Assembly: GCA_017543805.1 (NCBI GenBank) | Contig: JAFYFK010000292.1 | Coordinates: 1 to 7,110 of the forward strand | DNA length: 7,110 bases | Direction of reading: 5' to 3' | Origin: Bacillota bacterium | GTDB lineage: Bacteria; Bacillota; Clostridia; Peptostreptococcales; Anaerovoracaceae | Shown here: positions 1 to 5,123 of the stretch, one piece after another | Layout: each line of letters begins with the position of its first letter | Numbering within the stretch: the first letter of the stretch is position 1 | The notes under the pieces: model-generated | The model's database searches: none | What the model was told of the DNA's origin: nothing | The model's input: the letters and a program-made list of their open reading frames with translations, nothing else | Translations under genes and position numbers: made by a program

Positions 1-353
1 AACTTTTCATTGTCAACTATAAAACGTTCATGAACGCCTTCGCCGACCTTTCCGGCTTCGTCATAGACTTCAGCGCGGAACACGAGACGGCGGCCGTCGG
101 CCTCGACAAGTTCGGTCTCGCAGCGGACCTTCATCCCGAGAGGGGTCGCCGCGATATGGGATACGTCAAGTTTTGTCCCGACAGTCCCCCTGCCTTCTTC
201 AAGTTCCGGGGCAACGCTCGTCCACGCGGCCTTTTCTATAAGAGCGATCATGGCAGGGGTCGCGAACACATCCAGTTCCCCGCTTCCCATCGCTTTGGCG
301 CTGTACTTTTCGCTTACGGTCAGCTCCGCGTGACCCTTTATTCCTGTTTTCAA
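1..353 (-). CDS. FlK-like hot-dog acyl-CoA thioesterase, 3' end outside window
   Basis: The first 117 residues of a hot-dog-fold thioesterase are visible; the frame is still open at the window edge. It resembles fluoroacetyl-CoA thioesterase FlK and the many FlK-like proteins of anaerobes. Residues matching the FlK catalytic set fall at a constant offset of 10 from FlK numbering as I recall it: Thr32 (T42), Glu40 (E50), Gly59 (G69), His66 (H76) and Arg110 (R120). The motifs read VFATPAM, GTVGTKLDVSHIAATP and GVHERFIV. Such enzymes hydrolyse a thioester of CoA in the cytoplasm; the substrate here is unknown. The FlK lid phenylalanines (F33, F36) correspond to Gly23 and Glu26, so fluoroacetyl-CoA specificity is unlikely. 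The start is TTG at 353-351, 7 nt after GGAGGA. The only nearby ATG (369-367) meets a TAG three codons later. The gene is divergent from the deacetylase at 430. Family assignment is good; substrate is open. Confidence 0.85.
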   Translation of the reverse strand, partial: MKTGIKGHAELTVSEKYSAKAMGSGELDVFATPAMIALIEKAAWTSVAPELEEGRGTVGTKLDVSHIAATPLGMKVRCETELVEADGRRLVFRAEVYDEAGKVGEGVHERFIVDNEK

Positions 354-360
354 AATCTAT

Positions 361-366
361 TCCTCC
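361..366 (-). promoter_or_regulatory. Shine-Dalgarno GGAGGA that fixes a TTG start
   Basis: GGAGGA lies 7 nt before TTG (353-351) on the minus strand. No in-frame ATG or GTG exists at a usable distance upstream, so this site selects the rare TTG start of the thioesterase gene. Confidence 0.75.
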
Positions 367-374
367 ATATGATC

Positions 375-380
375 ATCATA
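375..380 (-). promoter_or_regulatory. Possible -10 box for the thioesterase gene
   Basis: TATGAT on the minus strand would place transcription start near 368, giving a leader of about 15 nt that still carries the GGAGGA site. No convincing -35 hexamer sits 16-18 bp upstream, so this is tentative. Confidence 0.3.
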
Positions 381-414
381 AAAAGAGAATACCACAAATA
401 AGGATACGCTTCTA

Positions 415-423
415 TGATATAAT
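415..423 (+). promoter_or_regulatory. Extended -10 promoter abutting the deacetylase ATG
   Basis: TGATATAAT is a perfect extended -10 (TGn plus TATAAT at 418-423). No good -35 is present at 395-400 (CAAATA), as is common for extended -10 promoters. The expected start point, 6-8 nt after the hexamer, falls at 429-431, which is the A of the ATG at 430. This predicts a leaderless mRNA, and there is indeed no Shine-Dalgarno sequence before that ATG. Confidence 0.65.
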
Positions 424-429
424 AAGTAT

Positions 430-1254
430 ATGAAACGCAGTTTTAGAATCATTGCGGCCCTTGCGGCCTTTATACTTATACTGGCATTTACCGCCGCCGT
501 TCCGAAATTTTACGTCCGGGAGATCCCCGCGCAGTACAGGCTTGCCATACTCATGTACCACCATGTCGTAAAGGACGGAGAACCGGTATCGAGCATAAGC
601 GTAACTGAGGAAAAGTTCGAAAACGACCTTAAATACATTTCGGAGAGCGGCTATATCACCCTGTTGCCGTCTGATCTTGCGGCCCTGGCGCAGACGGACG
701 GAGCCCGGCTTCCGGAAAAAGCCGTCATGATAACGTTCGACGACGGGTACCGCAGCAATTACGAGCTGGCCTTCCCTCTGCTTCAGAAATACGGCTGTAA
801 GGCCTCAATCGCCCTGATAACGGCAAATATCGACGCCGGCATGGATTTCTTCCTCAGCTGGGATATGTGCCGTGTAATGGCCGATTCCGGGCTTGTCGAG
901 ATCGGGTCGCACACGCATGACCTCCACAATCCCGAGCATGGCGGGGAACTGGTCCCGGAAGGGCCTAACGGAATACAGCCGCACGAGGGGGAAGACCCCG
1001 GGGCATATAGAGGGCGCCTTGCCGCGGATCTCGGCCTCAGCCGCGACCGCATATACGCGGAGACCGGCCGCATGCCTGTATTCTTCGCGTATCCATACGG
1101 AGCCACTAATAAAAAAGGAAATACCGTAGTCGACAGCATATTCCCGGTAAGCGTGACGACTATGCCCGCTTACACGGACTTCAGGAGCGGAACTGCCCGC
1201 ATGCCCCGCTTTGGCATCCGTCAGGACACAGACCTTTCCGTTGTCCTGCGCTGA
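430..1254 (+). CDS. Membrane-anchored polysaccharide deacetylase (CE4, PgaB/IcaB-like)
   Basis: This 274-residue protein has a short basic N-terminus and one hydrophobic segment (about residues 7-25), so the catalytic domain should lie outside the membrane, tethered or secreted. It carries the carbohydrate esterase 4 (NodB) signatures: LMYHHV (41-46), TFDDGY (102-107, catalytic/metal Asp104-Asp105), SHTHDLH (160-166) and AYPYG (220-224). The second motif has His161 and His166 five apart, as in the metal site I recall for E. coli PgaB (D115, H184, H189), rather than the H-x3-H of most peptidoglycan deacetylases. Expected chemistry is metal-dependent removal of N-acetyl groups from an extracellular or wall glycan; the substrate is not shown. 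The start is firm: an in-frame TGA at 415-417 blocks any upstream start, and the next ATG is codon 42. There is no Shine-Dalgarno site. A terminator follows at 1274, so the gene is probably monocistronic. Confidence 0.88.
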   Translation: MKRSFRIIAALAAFILILAFTAAVPKFYVREIPAQYRLAILMYHHVVKDGEPVSSISVTEEKFENDLKYISESGYITLLPSDLAALAQTDGARLPEKAVMITFDDGYRSNYELAFPLLQKYGCKASIALITANIDAGMDFFLSWDMCRVMADSGLVEIGSHTHDLHNPEHGGELVPEGPNGIQPHEGEDPGAYRGRLAADLGLSRDRIYAETGRMPVFFAYPYGATNKKGNTVVDSIFPVSVTTMPAYTDFRSGTARMPRFGIRQDTDLSVVLR

Positions 1255-1273
1255 CCTGTCTGAATCAATTCCC

Positions 1274-1299
1274 GAGGGCCTCCGATGCCCTCTTTTCTT
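1274..1299 (+). terminator. Intrinsic terminator of the deacetylase gene
   Basis: GAGGGC (1274-1279) pairs with GCCCTC (1287-1292) across a 7-nt loop and is followed by TTTTCTT. It begins 20 nt after the deacetylase stop codon. The stem is short (6 bp) but entirely GC-rich apart from one A-T pair. Its T-tract overlaps the -35 box of the next gene. Confidence 0.65.
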
Positions 1300-1326
1300 G
1301 TCAAAATCTTAACGCGGCTTTATAAT
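1298..1326 (+). promoter_or_regulatory. Strong sigma-A-type promoter for the E2-like membrane protein
   Basis: TTGTCA (1298-1303, 5 of 6 consensus) is separated by exactly 17 bp from TATAAT (1321-1326). A second overlapping TATAAT lies at 1326-1331. Transcription from the first box should start around 1332-1334, on the ATG at 1333, predicting a leaderless mRNA. The -35 overlaps the end of the preceding terminator's T-tract. Confidence 0.8.
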
Positions 1327-1332
1327 ATAATC

Positions 1333-2775
1333 ATGAATAACAATCTAACCACCTACTATGCCCGCAGAACCAATGTGTTTGTGTGGCTCGCGGAACTTCT
1401 GCTGCTTGCAGCATTCGTTACGCGCATAGTCTATGCCTGCACGGCAGGCGGCATAGGCTTCTGGGGGGCGGTCGTCCGTATAATGCTTCCGCTTGCAGCA
1501 AATCTGGCGATATCTATTCAGCTGCTTACAAGGGGCGAAAGACAGTTTTACGTGACCAGGAGACCGGTAGTATTGTTTGCGGTAAACTTTATTGCTCTTG
1601 CTATCAGCTTCTCGCATTTGGGCCTTTCCCGTGCGATGACAGCCCTCATTGTTACAGTCTGCCTGTTCCAGGCGTTCCTGTACTGGGTGACGTACAGTTA
1701 CCTGATACGGACGCAGATCCCTGTTTTCCTGTCGTATGCGGCTTTTGCTGCCATATACTTCGTGTTCGGCAGCTTTGCCGGCGTCACGGCCAGGTACTAC
1801 GCCTCACAGCCCTTCGGAGCGGTATCCGATCTCTGCCTGCTGGCAGCTGTCCTCGCGGTCATACTCGCGACAAAGCGCATGCCCGAATGGAAGGAAGGCG
1901 ACCCCTACCGCCTGCGCCCGGGAGACAGGCTTGACGGAAGGCTGCTGCGCAGCCTCAGCCCGATGTCCCGCGTCAGCCCGTATATAATGGTCGAGCGCAA
2001 CGGGGCGAGCAACATGTTCCAGGACGAGATCGAGATAACGAACATGGAGCGCTATATCCGCGAAAAGCGCCGTCAGGGCCTTAAGCACTTCGGCATCACC
2101 CACGTCTTTATCGCGGCATATGTGCGCGGATCCGCAATGATGCCGGGTCTTAACCGCTTCCTCTCGGGGCAGAAGGTCTACCAGCGCTTCGGCATCGACG
2201 TCAACATGACCGTCAAGAAGAGCCTTGAGGCATCTTCCCCGGACACCTGCATCAAGATCAAGTTCGATCCGAAGGATACCGCCGAGGACGTCTACCGCAA
2301 GTTTGACGAGGCGCTCAGGCCGGTCAAGGAGAGCGAAGAGCTCGACAGCGATTTCGACGTTCTGGCAAAGCTGATCTCCATGATCCCCGGCGTGTTCTTC
2401 AAGTTTACGATCTGGTTCCTCAAGCTGCTGGATTACTTCGGGCTGCTTCCGGAGATACTGACGGATCTGAGCCCCTTCCACGGTTCGATGTTCATAACCG
2501 CGCTGGGGTCGCTCGGGATCGAACCCGTCTACCACCATCTGTACGACTTCGGAAACGTTACCCAGTTCTGCGCGTTCGGCTGCAAGCGCACCGAAAAGAC
2601 CGTCGCGGACGACGGTACTGTACAGACTAAAAAATATGTGGACTGCACGTGGGTAGTCGACGAAAGGACTGTCGACGGCTTCTATTACGCTGCGGCCTGC
2701 AAAAAAATCAAGTACCTCCTTCAGCACCCCGAAAAGCTCGACGAGCCCATAGTACCGCTGGAGGACATCTATTAG
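1333..2775 (+). CDS. Six-helix membrane protein with C-terminal E2-type acyltransferase-like domain
   Basis: Counting from ATG 1333 the protein has 480 residues. Six hydrophobic segments lie at about 15-35, 43-65, 78-97, 101-124, 129-151 and 162-181, followed by a soluble domain from about 201 (DGRLLRSLSPMSRVSPYIM) to 470. That domain resembles the CAT/dihydrolipoamide acyltransferase (2-oxoacid dehydrogenase E2) catalytic fold, with the YHHLYDFGNV stretch near 400 and the terminal motif at 443-449. There E2 enzymes have DHRxxDG, but this protein reads DERTVDG, with Glu444 in place of the catalytic His. I recall Firmicute 'E2-like' proteins with DERICDG, so this is probably a subfamily trait. 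No lipoyl or E3-binding domain is present, so it is not a pyruvate dehydrogenase subunit; function unknown. An ATG at 1285 would add 16 residues but lies inside the terminator hairpin and upstream of the promoter, so 1333 is preferred. It ends 15 nt before the RNase gene, a likely operon partner. Confidence 0.8.
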   Translation: MNNNLTTYYARRTNVFVWLAELLLLAAFVTRIVYACTAGGIGFWGAVVRIMLPLAANLAISIQLLTRGERQFYVTRRPVVLFAVNFIALAISFSHLGLSRAMTALIVTVCLFQAFLYWVTYSYLIRTQIPVFLSYAAFAAIYFVFGSFAGVTARYYASQPFGAVSDLCLLAAVLAVILATKRMPEWKEGDPYRLRPGDRLDGRLLRSLSPMSRVSPYIMVERNGASNMFQDEIEITNMERYIREKRRQGLKHFGITHVFIAAYVRGSAMMPGLNRFLSGQKVYQRFGIDVNMTVKKSLEASSPDTCIKIKFDPKDTAEDVYRKFDEALRPVKESEELDSDFDVLAKLISMIPGVFFKFTIWFLKLLDYFGLLPEILTDLSPFHGSMFITALGSLGIEPVYHHLYDFGNVTQFCAFGCKRTEKTVADDGTVQTKKYVDCTWVVDERTVDGFYYAAACKKIKYLLQHPEKLDEPIVPLEDIY

Positions 2776-2790
2776 AGCGAAGGAGACCAT

Positions 2791-4434
2791 ATGGAGATCC
2801 AATTCTGCGGCGCGGCGACCGGCGTTACAGGTTCCTGCCATCTTCTCACCTCAGGTGAGCACAAGATCCTGCTCGACTGCGGCATGTTCCAGGGCGGAAA
2901 AGCCATGGAACAGCTCAACAGAGAGCCCTTCCCCTTCGACCCGGCGGAGATCGAGTGCGTGGTTATAAGCCACGCGCACATCGACCACTGCGGGCGGCTT
3001 CCGCTGCTTGTAAAACAGGGTTTTAAAGGCCCCATCTACGCGACGGACGCCACAGCGGACCTGCTTGATGTAATGCTCAAGGACAGCGCCCACATCCACG
3101 AACAGGACGCTGAGCAGACCAACCGAAAAAGAATGCGCGCGAACGCGCCTCAGATCGTCCCTCTCTACACGATGAAGGACGCGGAGGCAGCCATAAGGCT
3201 CATCGTACCGAGGCACTACGATCAGCTCTTCGAGATCAACGACCGCATGAAGGTCGTCTACAACGACGCGGGTCACATCCTCGGCTCGGCCATAATCGAG
3301 CTCTGGGTCACTGAGAACGAAAAGACCAGCAAGATCGTGTTCTCCGGAGACCTCGGAATGCCGCACCGCCCGATCCTTAAAGACCCGACCTTCATAAAAA
3401 AGGCGGACTACGTGATCATGGAGACGACCTACGGCAACAGGCTGCACGAGGAAGCTGATGCCAGCATATCATCGCTGATCAACATCGCGGTCGAGACAAC
3501 GAAGCGCGGCGGAAACGTAGTCATCCCCTCCTTTGCCGTCGGAAGGACCCAGGAGCTGATCTACGAGCTCAACAAGGTCTATGACGGAACCGGCCCGGCG
3601 CACGACGCTCTCAAGGACGTTCCTGTCTATGTCGACAGCCCCATGGCTCTTGCGGCGACGGAAGTCTTTAAGAAGAACGCCCACATCTACGACGAGGAAG
3701 CCACGGAATACATACTGCGCGGCGACCATCCGATGGAGTTCGAGGGGCTGCGCTTTACCGAGACAAGCGAGGAATCCAAGGCGCTCAACGGAGACGGAGT
3801 CCCCAAGATAATCCTCTCCGCCAGCGGCATGTGCGACGCGGGCAGGATACGCCACCACCTGAAGCACAATCTCTGGGACGAGAAAAACAGCATAGTGTTT
3901 GTCGGTTACCAGGCCGAAGGCACGCTCGGAAGGACGCTCATTGAAGGCGCCAAGACCGTGACGCTGTTCGGCGAGGAAATAAGCGTAAACGCTCAGATAT
4001 ATAACCTCGAAGGCTTCTCCGGCCACGCTGACAGGGATGAGCTCTTCAAGTGGATAACGGGCTTTAAGGACAAGAAGCCGTCCGCTATCTTCCTCGTTCA
4101 CGGCGAGCACGACGCCAAGGTCGACTTCGCGGCCTATCTTAAGGAACACGCCGGATGGGACGCGACCGTAGTGTCCGGGTTCGACGTATTTGAACTGAAC
4201 GAAGGCAGCACCCAGCTGCAGGACAAGGCTGAACACGAATTCGTCAGCGACGAGGAGATCGCAAAGGTCCGCATGAGGATATCCGAGATGCACCGCCAGC
4301 TCGAAAACATCCTCTACGGAACAGATCTCGCGATGCAGACCGAGCTCGATCCCGGAAAGCTGTCGGACATCAAAAACGCCGTGGCGGACCTCGAGAGCGG
4401 CGTGCTGAAGCTGGCCGCAAGCGTCGGGAAATAA
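2791..4434 (+). CDS. Beta-CASP metallo-beta-lactamase-fold RNA nuclease
   Basis: This 547-residue protein of the YSH1/CPSF-73-like family (COG1236 type) is predicted to cut or trim RNA in the cytoplasm using two zinc ions. Visible metal motifs are HAHIDH (61-66), His162 in DAGHILGS and Asp187 in SGDLG. Beta-CASP motifs are Glu211 (METTYG, motif A), His412 (GFSGHAD, motif B) and His438 (LVHGE, motif C). SFAVGRTQEL (247-256) and SASGMCDAGRIRHH (343-356) are further family landmarks. All catalytic residues are present, so the enzyme should be active. A charged, probably helical extension (about 480-547) follows the core; there is no KH domain at the N-terminus, unlike archaeal aCPSF1, and the layout differs from RNase J. 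The start follows AAGGAG (2780-2785) by 5 nt. With a 15-nt gap it is probably transcribed with the upstream membrane protein. Family is sure; RNA targets and exo versus endo mode are not. Confidence 0.92.
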   Translation: MEIQFCGAATGVTGSCHLLTSGEHKILLDCGMFQGGKAMEQLNREPFPFDPAEIECVVISHAHIDHCGRLPLLVKQGFKGPIYATDATADLLDVMLKDSAHIHEQDAEQTNRKRMRANAPQIVPLYTMKDAEAAIRLIVPRHYDQLFEINDRMKVVYNDAGHILGSAIIELWVTENEKTSKIVFSGDLGMPHRPILKDPTFIKKADYVIMETTYGNRLHEEADASISSLINIAVETTKRGGNVVIPSFAVGRTQELIYELNKVYDGTGPAHDALKDVPVYVDSPMALAATEVFKKNAHIYDEEATEYILRGDHPMEFEGLRFTETSEESKALNGDGVPKIILSASGMCDAGRIRHHLKHNLWDEKNSIVFVGYQAEGTLGRTLIEGAKTVTLFGEEISVNAQIYNLEGFSGHADRDELFKWITGFKDKKPSAIFLVHGEHDAKVDFAAYLKEHAGWDATVVSGFDVFELNEGSTQLQDKAEHEFVSDEEIAKVRMRISEMHRQLENILYGTDLAMQTELDPGKLSDIKNAVADLESGVLKLAASVGK

Positions 4435-4443
4435 ACGTAAATC

Positions 4444-4476
4444 AAAGAGCAGAGGCTGTGCCTCTGCTCTTTTTTT
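4444..4476 (+). terminator. Strong intrinsic terminator after the beta-CASP gene
   Basis: AAAGAGCAGAGGC (4444-4456) pairs perfectly over 13 bp with GCCTCTGCTCTTT (4460-4472) around a TGT loop, and the T-run continues to 4476. It starts 10 nt after the stop codon. On the minus strand the same hairpin sits just past the tRNA 3' end and is followed by TTTGATTT, so it may also end the tRNA transcript, though less strongly. Confidence 0.92.
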
Positions 4477-4477
4477 C

Positions 4478-4554
4478 TGGTAGACCGTATTGGACTTGAA
4501 CCAACGACCTCTCGCATGTGAAGCGAGCGCTCTAACCGGCTGAGCTAACGGTCC
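4478..4554 (-). tRNA. tRNA-Val, anticodon CAC
   Basis: A complete 77-nt cloverleaf is readable on the minus strand. The acceptor stem is GGACCGT/ACGGTCT with a G-U pair at 1-72, followed by discriminator A and an encoded CCA. The D arm is GCTC/GAGC with loop AGCCGGTTA. The anticodon stem is CTCGC/GCGAG with loop TTCACAT, giving anticodon CAC (plus-strand 4518-4520), which reads GUG valine codons. The variable loop is AGGTC and the T arm GTTGG/CCAAT with loop TTCAAGT. No promoter-like sequence was found just upstream, so it may be processed from a transcript that includes the CBS gene. Confidence 0.96.
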
Positions 4555-4558
4555 GTAT

Positions 4559-4581
4559 GGCTCCTTTGCGGAGCCTTTTTT
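4559..4581 (+). terminator. Hairpin with T-run between tRNA-Val and the CBS gene
   Basis: GGCTCC (4559-4564), loop TTTGC, GGAGCC (4570-4575), then six T. It has canonical terminator form only on the plus strand, where it would stop read-through from the beta-CASP operon before it becomes antisense to the CBS gene. On the minus strand the hairpin is preceded by an A-run and followed by ATAC and the tRNA, with no U-tract, so CBS transcripts could continue into tRNA-Val. Confidence 0.6.
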
Positions 4582-4993
4582 ATTTGAATGAATCGATGTC
4601 GTCGCTTATGGTATAGGCAAAGCTCCGGATTATATCTCTTCTCCTCACTATCCCTATAAAAATGCCGTCGTCATCTATAACCGGTATAAAATTCTGCTCA
4701 AGCGCTCTGTTTGCCAGATCCTTAATGGGCGCTGTGATCGGAGCGGGCGGATTTTTATCTTTTTTTAAGATCGCGCTCAGAGGAGTGTCCTCTGTATTGT
4801 CGACGCCATCTTTAAGAATATACCACAAAAAGTCGCCTTCGCCAACTGTTGTTACATATTTTCCGTCGCGGTCTATGACCGGAACCGCGGAAAAACCGTA
4901 ATGCTTCATCTTTTCGAGTCCCTGGCGGACGGTATAGTCGCTGTACAGGAACGATACCTCGCTCTTGGGAGTCAGAAAGAACGCTATATTCAC
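4580..4993 (-). CDS. Small tandem-CBS-domain protein (DarB/CbpB-like)
   Basis: The 137-residue protein consists almost entirely of two CBS repeats, at about 8-60 (GFSAVPVIDRDGKYVTTVGEGD) and 73-125 (NFIPVIDDDGIFIGIVRRRD), which together form a Bateman module that normally binds an adenine nucleotide between the repeats. No catalytic or membrane domain is attached, so it probably acts as a ligand-dependent partner protein. Size and layout resemble the c-di-AMP receptor DarB (YkuL) of Bacillus subtilis, but the ligand here is inference. GTG at 4993-4991 is preferred, 7 nt after AAGGGGG (5007-5001, one mismatch from AAGGAGG). A TTG one codon upstream (4996) would leave only 4 nt. Product name is sure to the domain level only. 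Confidence 0.82.
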   Translation of the reverse strand: MNIAFFLTPKSEVSFLYSDYTVRQGLEKMKHYGFSAVPVIDRDGKYVTTVGEGDFLWYILKDGVDNTEDTPLSAILKKDKNPPAPITAPIKDLANRALEQNFIPVIDDDGIFIGIVRRRDIIRSFAYTISDDIDSFK

Positions 4994-5028
4994 CAAATAA
5001 CCCCCTTTCCTTTTAATTTGTTATATTT

Positions 5029-5046
5029 ATTATACTACATATATGT
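5029..5046 (-). promoter_or_regulatory. Probable promoter of the CBS gene with an adjoining palindrome
   Basis: A perfect TATAAT -10 box lies at 5034-5029 on the minus strand, predicting a transcript start near 5022 and a leader of roughly 30 nt that includes the AAGGGGG site. No good -35 is seen at 16-18 bp. A 10-bp palindrome ACATATATGT (5037-5046) sits in the spacer and could be an operator or simply AT-rich chance. Confidence 0.5.
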
Positions 5047-5060
5047 GAAGGGTTGATGAA

Positions 5061-5102
5061 TAAAACAAACAAAAAGAGCAGAGTTTTGCGTCTCTGCTCT
5101 TT
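5061..5102 (-). terminator. Intrinsic terminator of the fba-pfp operon
   Basis: On the minus strand AAAGAGCAGAG (5102-5092) pairs over 11 bp with CTCTGCTCTTT (5083-5073) around an 8-nt loop, followed by a T-rich tract (TTTGTTTGTTTT). It lies 21 nt after the pfp stop. The upstream arm with its flank is identical over 14 nt to that of the terminator at 4444-4476. Confidence 0.88.
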
Positions 5103-5123
5103 GATCATAAACTGTGCTGCAAG

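Noticed and set aside
1..353. Fluoroacetate resistance gene (true FlK)
   Set aside because: The lid phenylalanines that give fluoroacetyl-CoA selectivity are absent and no organofluorine genes are nearby.
30..401. Plus-strand open frame of 123 codons at the left edge
   Set aside because: It is antisense to the FlK-like thioesterase, which has conserved catalytic residues and a good ribosome site.
1285..1332. Extra 16-residue N-terminus for the E2-like membrane protein from ATG 1285
   Set aside because: It starts in the loop of a terminator and crosses a consensus-like promoter whose start point is at ATG 1333.
1333..2775. Pyruvate dehydrogenase E2 subunit
   Set aside because: There is no lipoyl domain, no E3-binding domain, no catalytic His, no neighbouring E1 or E3 genes, and the N-terminus is membrane-embedded.
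1804..2841. Long open frame (345 codons) on the minus strand
   Set aside because: It is fully antisense to the E2-like and beta-CASP genes, shows no recognisable motif, and is expected from GC-rich codon use on the opposite strand.
2851..4293. Two minus-strand open frames (2851-3447 and 3469-4293)
   Set aside because: Both lie antisense to the beta-CASP gene, whose full set of catalytic motifs shows which strand codes.
4441..5105. Inverted 14-nt copies as ends of a mobile element around tRNA-Val and the CBS gene
   Set aside because: Both copies are arms of ordinary terminators, there is no transposase or target duplication, and the enclosed genes look like core genes.
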